Shown: positions 37,201 through 49,800 of the stretch, piece after piece
Layout: each line of letters starts with the position of its first letter
Numbering within the stretch: the stretch's first letter is position 1
Origin: Aplysia californica
Lineage: Eukaryota; Mollusca; Gastropoda; Aplysiida; Aplysiidae
Length of the DNA stretch: 64,000 nucleotides
Reading direction: 5' to 3'
Assembly: GCF_000002075.1 (NCBI RefSeq)
Contig: NW_004797346.1
Span: 488,986-552,985, forward strand
Notes under the pieces: generated by a model
The model's input: the letters and a program-made list of their open reading frames with translations, nothing else
Databases searched by the model: none
What the model was told of the DNA's origin: nothing
Translations under genes and position numbers: made by a program

Positions 37201-40200
37201 CAGTGAATATATATGCAGGTGATGGTGTACCCATCAGTCTATCCAACAGTCAACCCAAAGGTGATCACGATTCGCAGGTCCTGCAGGGCTCACAGGATAT
37301 ACGAGTATGTAAGGAACAGATTTAGCTGGCATTGAAGTAAGATGCCTCACATAGAACTTACCATATGCCATTGCTGTAGCAGCTTTCAGTTTCCTTTGAT
37401 ATCTGGGAATAAAATTATTTGCACATCTCTTTTTAACAGAATGAAAAATATCAATACCTAGCTGTAGTATACAGAACTGAAGAAGTACACAGAGACAAAA
37501 AAGAGGTTTTGGTGAGCGGTAGAGAATGTAAAAACACTGAGGACTGTGAAACCAGACCAACAGTCTGACTTTTCTTCTAATCTGCAGTCTTCAACACCCA
37601 ATCTGAACAACTACATATGAGGGGGTGAGATGCAAAACCCGCTAAGCGACATTTTGGAAAAAATCGAGATTTTTTGCTTTTATACATGCACATTGTTACC
37701 AGCTATCAGACGCACAAAGTGTTTTCGGCCCAAACCCAACACATATTTCATAATAGCCAAAAAAAACCGCGTCTTTTTATGCATGTTTCTGCTTTTAACA
37801 GAGTTTTAAAAAGCTGATTTTCTCAAAAGTGCTAATATGGATGTAGCGGGATTCCCATCTCAGCCCCTCATATACAACAACCAGCCATTTAATTTTACTT
37901 GTTGTTATGTCTCTCTAGCTCTTTCCAAGCGTGTTCAGGCACATAATATTTTTGTTTTGACAATGCTATTCTTGCATCCTATAAGATGTTAACATCATTT
38001 TAGTACACCAAGTAGGCCTACCTAACACAAAAGAACAAAGACAACACATCTTTACCTCTTGTACGTGTAGTAGAGAATAATGGCCAAGATGACACAGATA
38101 GAGCCCAGTACAACTGACACCAGGATAAGAGCCATCTTCAGCTTGTCTTCTAAGCCATCGTCCAAATTCTCCTTGTAAGTCGGCTAGAGAAGAGAAAAAA
38201 AGAACATGTTTCAACACCTTGGTTTTGGCTAATCACATGAGAAATTTTCACAGATTTACTAACACCTTTCTGACATAGAAACACAACACATCCTCATCTA
38301 CTGCATAGAATGTAGAGAACGGAGCAAAGAGTTTGAATTAAATGGTGTAAAAAGGGGTTTTTAGATTACATGAAAACAATTTAATATGCAATAAATCAAT
38401 GTTTGTGTGTAAATGCTACTAAAAAAGGAATTGATAAGACACGAGGTAGGTTATTAAAAGAATAGTTCATGTAAGCCAAAGAAGGCTTGAGTTCTCCCAT
38501 AGACTTTAGTCTGAAAATATTCTTTTTGTGACTCTGACAGTAACAATATCTTTATTCATCCAGCAGGGAGAAATTATTATTTATTTTTTTACTTTTTGTT
38601 TTTTGGTAAGTGTTTTATGGCACTCGCAAATGCAAAAAGGTCATATGAGGAGACAATTTTAGAGAAGAAGATTGTTCGGTCCCTACCCGGATTCGAACCC
38701 GGGACCTTTGAATGAGAGGCCAACACCCTAAGCTCTTGGCAACGAGAGCCCCCGACTTGGTTTTACTAAGGTCATGAGCACTCAAAGGCAGGTGTCAGAA
38801 TTTTGCAAGAACACAAAACGATACAGTAATAATGATAATGTGGCGCCTAGTTTTTCCTACAGCCTGATCCCTGAGAAGGCAAGTCAACTTAATATATACA
38901 CCTATATTATTCTATACCTTCAATAACATTTAGCACACTGTACTCACATAATTTGTACCTCTCATCACAAGTGACATTTTATACTCACTCCTTCTTGTAA
39001 AAACTTACATTTACCATAACCTACAACATTAACACTTTGATTTACAACAAGTATGTACTTACTATAACCTGCAGCACATTGTAGTCATTGAGTAGGCTAA
39101 TGAGCAAGGCACTCTTCTGGTCAATGATACTGAAACAGAAGCACAAGAAGCAAAACTTCAGTACAAATGTGGAAGTCCAGGAAGGAGCAACTCCTCAAAA
39201 ATATCATATTCCTATGACAGGTCTATTGACCCTACACACAAGACATTTCAGCTTGTGAAATTAAAAAGCCTTGGCATAGCCCAAACTGGACCATTCATTT
39301 AGAGTAATAACAAACACTTTCACTGTGATCCCTTAAGATGAACAAGACTAAGCGTATACTTTTCTCGGGTTTAAAATATTTTTTACCAACAAACAACTAA
39401 TTGCATATTAAATTAAAAAGTAAAAAAACCTAAAATTCAAAGGTTTGCAGGCTCGTTTCTGTGTTAAAAATAAATGAAACATAACTATTGGCTGGAAAAG
39501 TAATACAAATCTTAATAAAAAGCATGATAAACCTGAACTTGAGGCACAAGTATTTTATGGGGTTAGAAAATATATATAAGAGTTATAATAGTCTAGTCTT
39601 GGACATAGAAACTTGCAATCAACTGTAACTGGCATTTTCAATTTTGCTTCAATTAATTCAATTCCAGCACAGTCCTAACAAAAGTTGTGTAAACTTTCTT
39701 CCTGGGATGAAAAATACCAGAAAAAAGAATACAAAGAGGAACAAAATATCAGACCATGCCACAGATGATGAACATATGTGTAGGCCTAATATTCTAAAGG
39801 GGAAAAAGTGTCCAGTTCACATCAACATTTTTAAGTCTTACAGGAAAGTTGACAACCCAGAGAAGGGAAACAGAGAACAAAGAAGAAGACCAGATGACTG
39901 GACAATCTAGACTGTGTACCACTTCTGTGAGTACTTGAAAAGTACTCTTGAGAAAGGAATGATTAATTTCTTTTTATCTGTTTATAGTTAAACATTAACA
40001 GACTTTAGAAAGGGTAAAATACAAAAGACCACAGAAAATTGTAGAAACAGAAGTAAATGTATTTGATATTCTTTAAATAATAAAAATGTACGACAAGAAG
40101 GAAAGAAGGAACCAGTAAATGAAGGAAATACCATCACATACTCCATTTTTATCTTCATGACCGTGTACAATTTGACAACTATAGGCATGCTGGAGCAAAA

Positions 40201-43200
40201 CAGAAGTAAGGAAAGTAGTCGGACAACAAGCTCAGGATCATAAAAAGGGAAAGAATCACTAGAAAAATTGGAAGGTGAAACAAACAAGGATGTATACTCA
40301 ACCAAAAGACAATGCAGCAAAAATCCTGGAAACATCCTGGAAGGGGTACTCGGAATATTTCAAGTCTGATTCTCCTGAGTGCAATTAACTGAAAGCAATA
40401 ACTTATGCTTTGCAGTTAGTTTTCCCTCAATGTTTTGCTTTGCGACAGAGGCTGCATGTTTTGCATCTTAAAACAAAAGCCTGAAAAATAAGTACAGCTG
40501 TCCAAAAGGATAAAGTTGTTCATCATTGGTAGCATATTCTTAAATATTTCAATTTCTCATACTCCCCAATCAAATGATATTAAAACTACTATTTTTCATT
40601 ACCCCACGCTGTATTCCAGAAGTCTTTCAAGTCACATTTCTGCCTTGCTTGGCTAAGTATACCTACCTTAATAACCTTGCAGCTGGGATAACTTCATTTG
40701 TTTCAAAATCTTCCCCGTGTATAAACATATCAGTTCTGAAAAATATAAGTTTAATGTTAAATGAAATATGTATATTATAGAGACTACAGTCTAGCATGCA
40801 CAGTGAAATTGGTGGGACTCAGAAATCTTTCCATAAAATGTACAAATTTCATTGCATACAAATTTCAGGCTATATCAAGGGTGATTGACTGAGTTGGACA
40901 ATTGGGTCAAATTTTATGTGAAGAATTATGTCAATATATTTGTGATTGAAGGAGGTGGGGATCGCCTAGTGTCAAAGATAAAATTGGTGGCAAAATGGGT
41001 GCCAATATTTGATGACTTCCAAAGCTTGAGCATCCTTAAAAACTGCAAGCTTACACTTCTTAAGCTTTTATTAAAGTTTTTCAGTAGAATCCACATATAA
41101 ATGTTCTTAAATGGACATTAAAGGTGATGAGTCAAAAAAAAAAAAAGAATTAATAAAAACTGCCCAACGGGCACAAAATTGTTTCTTTTTGAAAATTTCA
41201 TTAATTTGACAAGCAACTGATTTCACTATGATGTTACACACATGGATCTTGCTAAAACTTAAGGTGATATTTCATTTGTAACAACAGACATATCACTTAT
41301 CAAGCTACATAATCACAAATATAACACCCAACCTCATAAACCATGAAACATACATCACTCCAAAGGTCTGATTCTAGATTAAGCATCATGTATTAAGTAC
41401 TTCTATGATACAGATAATCAGATACAAAGGACGTCTATACCTGCACCTGCTGTGATATGAATAGACCCTTTGCCTTGCAAACAAAAGAAACCAGTCTGAT
41501 TCCAGCACAGGCAAGCTTTTTCATAGAGTACCTCTGTCTAACTGATGAAACCCTATATTCCAACACATCCTTCTTTGGCCCTGACATAAGACCAAAGCGA
41601 CCAGCCTCCTTATTGATCTATATCAAAGCTGGTATGCAACATGCTGCCCATGGTCCACAACCATGGCAGACCAGTCAGTGTGGCCTTCACTTACTGTTTC
41701 CATATTTACAACTCAATAAACTAGTTGTCATTAAGACTACATATTTTTGACAGTGACTGGGCCTTATTGTTGTTGCAATGTTTGAAAATAGCAGGTTAAT
41801 GAAAAATGTAGCACACCCATGATCAAACCTGTACTGATGAGTGTGTAAAATGTAGGAGAGCCAATACAGACAAAAAGCAACAAACCCCCTCAAATTTACA
41901 ATTCTCTGAATAAGTTCTTATCAGTTGAAGTTCCCCTTAGTACTTACTTTGCCAAGTCTGCAGCACCCGTCTCTGTCTCATGAGTCTGTATTGAGTCAAC
42001 CACAATCCTGTAGTTCAATTTATCGCTCAGTCGCCTGGAAAGATTAAAGGAATTTTTTTTTTAATGAATCTGAGCTACTTTGGGGAAAAAGAAGTGGTTA
42101 CATCAACATCTGATGGCAGTCACATTGACTTTCTATTGCTTTGAGCCTAGCACACAAGGGAATTTTCTAATTACAAGGAAGCCAAGTAGGCAAATGAGTA
42201 ATACGCCAGAAAGTAGGGTGAGGAGATGGGGCAAATATAAGTCACCTAGAGCAAGTATGATTTTTATAACAAACTAAATCTGGGTTGCAGATGACTTCTC
42301 TTTCCTCTTTCGTTTCACAATGGCTACGCAGGTCGATTTGTAGTTCACACAATACCAACTATTTTTGGGCAAGATATAGTAGAAATAGTATCAAGAAGGT
42401 AATATTTAAACAGTAGAATCACACTTCATACAGGATGTTTTGCATTTCACCAAATTCTCAGAAACTGATTTCATACCTGAACATACTCTGAATGATGCAC
42501 ATGTTTGAATTTTTACTTCAAATCATCCATAAAAACATCTCAAGAATGATCTATTAGTTATACTCACTTTACTATCTCATCTTTCAAAGGTCCAACAGAG
42601 TCAATAGATCGCCTGAATATGATGATGAGTCGTTGGTCATCATTGATCAAGGAGATCTGACAAAAAAACATAAACAAATTGTACAAAGAGTTCCAGCAAC
42701 ACATTTATGTGTGATGGTACCACAGATGTAGCCAAAACAAAATAGGCTCCTAGAGTTTTCTGAGAATGTCATGCTATAATAGTGACAGTCATAACAACTG
42801 AAAAATTGTCACAAGCCATTCAATAATTATTTTATGTCAAGTTGTCAGAGCCTTTCATTTCAATAAAATACAGTGGATCCTCTTAAACAGCAATCTCTGG
42901 ACCACAGGATTTCCTTCAGTTTAGAGAGGTTGCTCAAAGAGAAGAAAAAACAAATCAGGGATATAATTTTTTATCGGTTTACCGCTGTTTCTGATAAACC
43001 ACATTTGTTTTAAGTGGACTCTACTGTATTTAATACATATCAGCAATCACTAATTAGGTTTTTATTAATCAATAGCAGTGCACTGATACACAACAAGAGA
43101 ATGTGCTCATTTATGTGCATCTGTGTGCTTGTGAGAGAGTGTTATTGTGTGCTTGTGAGTATATGTATAAGTCATGGGACACATATATATTATAACTAAA

Positions 43201-46200
43201 TTACCATTACACTGCATCTGTTAGTCCAGTAAAATCATAGCCACAAAACCAACATGTTCAGTCAGATTTTAATTTTTCAATTAAATTGAAAAATGACATG
43301 CCTACTCCACAATTTTCAAGAATTCCTCCAAAAACAATTTTCTGTGTCATCCAATTTCAGCATACGAATTTAAGTTGAGAAAAGTTTTTAAAAACGTTCA
43401 ATGAATGAGTAGAAAGCCTATTTTACAGTATCCAGCAGAGTTCTGGACAATAAGTACGCACAGTACCTGAGTACCGAAATCACTAACTTTCATGCCTCTC
43501 ATGTTATCAAAAACTGTCACCTCAACGTAAAGCTAAAAAACTTACTCGTAGCCTTGCATCATCATACAATCTCCCTTTGTCGTAGACTCTGAGGTTCACA
43601 GTGAAAAATCCAGACATCTGAGGTTTAAAATACATGTTGGTCTTCACCGAACCATTACGAAAGAGCTTGAACGGTTCTTTGACTCCCAAATCCTCCAATT
43701 CTTTCTTCAGTGCAGCGGGGTGAGCTTCAAACTCAGATGTAATTTCAAAGTAATCGATACCCCATAAGGCAGTATCTTTGTCCTCTACATCATTCTGTGG
43801 ACGTTCACAATAAGATCATGATGAACTTTAGTGCTTAGTCACAATTGCAGAAATGAAGCTAGTGAATTTGTGAGAAGTTGGAGGGCACCATTGGTACCTC
43901 TACTTTTTTTTCTTTCTGTTGTTTCTGTCTGTCTATCTTGTTTTTTTCCTGCACTAAACGGCTGTTAATGAGCCCATGTGCTTCTCTTTCAAAATAAAAA
44001 TAACCATGGAAAAGTATAATGACAACAGCTTCATACAATGATTAACAATGGAAAGATTATGGAATATATATCAACTTTAAACGCTTCTCCGATCTATTTC
44101 AAAGCCAGATTGAGCATCTTGTTTGTTGGCCTGCCAGGACAATTTCAATTTATTTCTACTACCTAGATGAAAACCAACACATTTTATGGTAAATATTCAC
44201 AATTTCTAAATATTTCTGGAAATATGATCATATGAATTCCTCTTTGATGTTTAAGGAAACATTTATATAACAGCAGGACACAGGAAAACTCTATCCTTGG
44301 AACCAGGTCGGATCGTCAACAACAAGTTATAGGATTTCCATAAATTGCTGGATTTCAAACAATAAGGTTAAGAAATCATCAGACAGAAACCTAAAGAAAG
44401 ACATAAATCAAGATATAAAAAGCACAAGTTTGGATCATTCTATGAAACTCCATATCTGGAAAGTTCCACAAAGTTGCAGCTCTTGCATTAGGGGTTCCTG
44501 GCAACTTACCCTCAGTTCTAAGATGAACTTCCCAAACTGGGTGACACGAGTCACACCCAGGGCAAGATCTTTGGTTCTGAACACTGGGGGGTTGTCATTG
44601 ATATCCGTCACCTGAGGAACAGAGTTGGGTTCACATGACACTCTCAAAAACAGTGTGTAAAAGTAGGTGCATGAGATTCTTGCATTTCAAATTGGTGGAC
44701 ATCGCTTATTTCAGATGAGGGTATATTTAAGAAGAGTGCCACACTATTTTAGAAAATCAATTATATAAACAGCTGTTTCTCAGATATACCAGACCTTTAT
44801 AACAAATTAGGCACTGATTGTATCAGCCCACTATTGTGTGACTGATACTGTTGGCTGTACAAGTCTTCAACCAATTTTTTAGTTATAGGCTGATGATTCC
44901 CAGGCAATGACATTCAAAACAAAAAAATTGAACAAAAGACATTTATCCTTTGGCTGACCCATAATACTGGGTCACATGATCAGTGAACTGTGTGTGCATT
45001 GCTTTTTAAATGGGTTCAGCAGCTCAGATGTTTTTTTCCCACTTTGACTCAGTGATATTTATGGAAGGTATTGGACATTTTTAGCTAGACAAAAAAGTCA
45101 ACGATTTTGTTTTAAAAAATACAGAGATTCCTAATCTCCAAACACAAGGGTCTACATAACACTGAATGATGGAATTTTTTAAAACCCTAGCCACAAATGA
45201 TGAAATACACCAATAAAGCTCAACTTTTTTCATGAAAAGTAGAAAAAAGAAAGAATAAGTCTTTTTCTATCACCTGTAGATCCAGACATGGCTATTTGGA
45301 AACAAAATCACTGGCACCACTTGAATTTTTTTCAGGAATGATAAACATTTTCCATCTTCCCAAAAATGTAGGAACTGCTGCTGTTTGTAAAACGTGCTAA
45401 TATCTTGTTCTTTGCACGGTAGACAGTGAACAGTGTAAACGAGTACAAAAATTGTTTGTCAAATAACAAAGTGACCTAAAAAATAAACTTACCTGCAATT
45501 TAATCCAGGTTTTATTTGTGTGAGCAGGTCTGTACATGGCAGGGAATAAATCACCAATTCCCATTGAGATCATCTGAGTAGGAATGTCAGACCTGAACCA
45601 AGAAATCCAACAGTAACATCATTATCATTATTCTTAAAATGGGCTTTCTCATGAAATCCCCATCACTCTCATGAGAGCAGCCCATGAATATGTACAATAG
45701 ACAGCTATCTTGGCATGTTCAACTTTTTGCAAATATAAACATTTCCTGTCAACAAGTGATTCTATATATTATGAGCCTCAATTTTCTAAGAGCAAGTAAA
45801 CACAAAGCTTTTCAACGACAGAGAGAGGAGAGAAATTTGGCCATTAACACCCCCTTCCGACCCCAAGAAGAGACAGGAAAGGGAACCGACACAGCCACAT
45901 AAAAGAAAGTTCACATATTATTTATGTACAACTTGTGGTCTCACCTGTAACATTCCTCCAGGGCCAGAATAACAACGTTAACATACGGAGTTGTCTCCCG
46001 ATCCAGCGGAGTTTTCAAACACAACTGACCGTCCTGTCTGCCCAGAGTGAACTTGTCTGGTACATCCACTCCTGTCCACGAGAACATCAGACAAGACGAC
46101 TTTAGCATTTCCCTCTTTACTCCCTTAGAGTTTGTGACCAGCAAATGAATCAACCTCTCCCACCTATCCCCAAACCAACTTTCTGTAACACGCTAGCAAA

Positions 46201-46807
46201 CACATGCACTTACTAAACATACATAGGCCTACATACAAGTGCATGCACATCGCGACATCAATGCAGTGAACATGCTTGCAAGCAGCTTGGTATTAATGGC
46301 AATGCAGCTTTCTGCATTTCATGAAGTGAACAGTTTGCTCTTTTCTATTTTAAAGAAATCTTTCTTTTTATTCTACCATATTGAAGCGTTTTCAATTAAA
46401 TCAGCATGAGATCTAGCAAATCAGAGAACAAATTTTGGAGCATCCATTACTGCTAGAATTCCAAGACAATCCTAGATAAGTTTATATCGCTTGTGAAACG
46501 ATAGTCTCAGCACACTTGTCTAGATAAATGATTAATTCAGGCATCTTCTTTTCTATTCGTCATTTCGCTGATTGTTTTCTCCATTTAGGACTTATTCATC
46601 ACCAAGGAAAGCATTTTAGTTTTTAACACTATTTGTAACAATAGACATGCTGAACTGGTTGATAAATTGTCAATACCGGTATTTAATATTCTTTAGAGAC
46701 AAAGTAATAAGATAAGAAAAGATAAGATAAGTTAAGATACATCTTTATTGTCCAAATCCTGGCACATCGGTTTAGTGTTTCACCACGTGTACACACACAC
46801 ACACACA

Positions 46808-46854
<47 letters not shown>

Positions 46855-49800
46855 ACACGAGAACACACATGCACACACACAAAGGCTTACAATCACATGC
46901 ATAATATAAATGACCAGCAATATAAAAAATAATAATCGTAGGCTAGATACACACTCAATGTTATTTTGATGCATGCTCTAAGGTCGTAAGTATACTTATA
47001 CAAGATGGTTAAGATGGAAGCATTTTGATAGACGATGATAAAAATGACCTTCTATATCTTTCTTTGTTACAGATCAGAAGCCTAGGTCTTTTACTTTTGA
47101 CTGATGTTTTTATTTGAAGGAACAAGGGAAGTTTGTTGTCTAAAAAGATGGAATTAATTTTTTTAGTGCAAGCTGTTATGTACAATTCATCCAAGTAGGG
47201 GAATGTAGATGTTGAAATTTTTTATGCTTTCCATGTTAGTCGAAATAATTTTTCTTTATCTTATTGTCTTGTGTTCCCGGCCCATGCTGTTATTCAAAAA
47301 TTTATCATACTTTCTAATGCCAAATTAAGAATGAATACACAGTAAACATAGGCCATTATGAAAAGTCTGTCAATAAAATAGCTGAGCATGGTGTTCAGAA
47401 ATAAGATCATAATAGGACAGTCTCACCTATCAAGTAGTAGCAGATGACAGTGAAGGTAGTGTTCAGATCTCGGTCAATGGCCAGGCTCACATTGGCACAG
47501 CTCGTCTCATTCTCCTTCATCCTGATTACATGTGGTGCCGACAGACCCACAAATTCTGGCTTATGGTCATTTTTGTCTTGTACTACCACAATCAAGGTCA
47601 AGGATGTCTTCGCAGGCGTTGGGAAACCCTGGTCAGCAGCTTGCACACGTAACTGATGGGAAACAATTAGACTGAAGGTGAGACGAATTTGGCACTAATC
47701 TTGTTAAGGCTCCTTTTTGATAGATTTCAGTTGGAACATTAATTGTCTTAACGTACACCGACAGCAATAAGACTGAAACAGCATTGAGAACAACTGTCAA
47801 CAAGAAACCACTGAAAAAACTGTCAAGAGACTAAGTTCAATTGGATAAAATAGGTTGGACATCACAGTCAGTCAGCCAGATTACAGTTACACGCAGTCAG
47901 GTTGAAACTCAAGATCTCCAAAGATAATTTAAGCATTACATTACCAAATCCTTGAAAAGAGACAACCACCACATATGATGAGCCCTCCACACACAATGTC
48001 ATGGTCTTGGAAATATGGAAATATATACTCACAAACACATACATATACCGGAAAAAAAATAGAAGGTACAATAATAAAACGAAAACTTTCAGAATAATAC
48101 TCCTGACCACTGTAAACAATAAAAATAAGACATTATGGCAAGGGTACATGAATGGTTTCCAACTGTATGTTCAACATGTATTTTTTTTCAATGAGCTTCT
48201 CCTGCAATTTCGTCAAGGCAACGGGTTTAAAACCATTTTGGAAAATGACCTGTACCAGCTACCATGGAGAATCTTCGTGATTCTGAAAACTTTCTACACA
48301 CAATTTCAAACGAAGATCAGGAGAGAAATCTATGCTGCTTTACAACATTTGCTAAAAGGGAGAATACAGAGTCCTGCGTTAATGGTATTTAATTTAAAAT
48401 ATTGTCATCGATTAGACATTGCCATTTCTGATGGCTTTACCTTTCTCTTGATTTTTTAAAAGCTTTTCCTTTTCTTGCCTATATCTTCATCTGACTTACA
48501 AATGACATCCTGGTCAGAAAAAGATTGATGGAAATATAAAGCCCTGTAGATGAGAGCTATTATAACCAGAAACAGTACTCACTTCATAACGGGACTGAAG
48601 TTCAGCATTAACTTCTAGCACGGTTGTGATGATCCCGGTGACAGCATCAACAGCAAACTGACTAGAACCGTCCATATCACTGTTGGGTAAGGGCAAGATG
48701 GAGTAGCGGACCACACCATTGTCCCCTGCATCATTGTCCTGTGCCTCCAGCTGGAACACAAAGGTACCAGTCTCCGAGTTCTGTGAAAGAGAAATAAAAC
48801 ACAGCTTGCAAAAGCAAAACAAAACAAAAGTTGAATTAAAAGTGTGAAAGTTTTGTTCCCTCAGTTTATTTTGAGTATGGCACAAATACATTTCAAATTC
48901 CCTAAAATCAATTTCTGGAGACCATTCATTTTCGCACTGATTAAGCAACTTTTAACAAATGGGACTTATTGGAATGATTCCAATAGTAGAAACCTAACTC
49001 ACAGATACTCTTTCCTCCCCTGTACAGGAAAACGAAATATCAGCTGTATAAGAAACTGTATTTTCTAAACAAGTGGCAAATGTTCAAGTTATCTTTGATC
49101 TTTGTAATCTTTTGTTGTATTTTGACCTCCTTTCATGACTGTGACCTGACACTGGCACAATTTCTTCACAATAATATAATAACAATATGTACGCATTGTT
49201 CATAATGCAGTTTTCTTTTTCTTTTTTTTTCTAACTTCCGAAATCAAGACTTTCATTCAATAATTTTTAAATGCATAAATATTTTTACCATTACTGTGAA
49301 CACCTTTTACCTTGTGGAAATCGATTTTGTCCAAACACTGAGAAAAATTCAGGAGGCAAATGGCGAACTGCACATAAAACACGCATTAAAGATTAGCTTT
49401 GCTACCATACCTCCATGACATAGGCCACATCATTGTCCTGACTTGGCTTGACAAAGCGGGGTGTTTCATCATTCACATCCAGAACCTGAATGACCACTTG
49501 CTTCTCAGTTCCCGCCGGCCCTCCAGGATTGCTAGCCACCACAGTGACATAGTAGAATCCTGAGTAGCCACTGAGGCCAATTGAAGCAGAGATAACACCT
49601 GCAGAGCTGATCTGGAATAGGGGTGAGCCTGTCACTGATGTAGCATTAGTGTCATCTCCCAGGGAGAAACTGAAACAAGAAAAACACAAACAAGACAAGA
49701 CAACATAAGAACATGCTTTATTTATCCTCTTCTGGAAGAAAAGAAGGGTGAGTGAGATTTCATCAGTTTCTGTGACACAAAATATATGTATTGTGCACAA

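Noticed and set aside
48001-48459. 152-residue plus-strand frame in the E17-E18 intron
   Set aside because: Longest non-repeat frame outside the gene, but AT-rich composition, no motif I recognise and no splice or promoter context.
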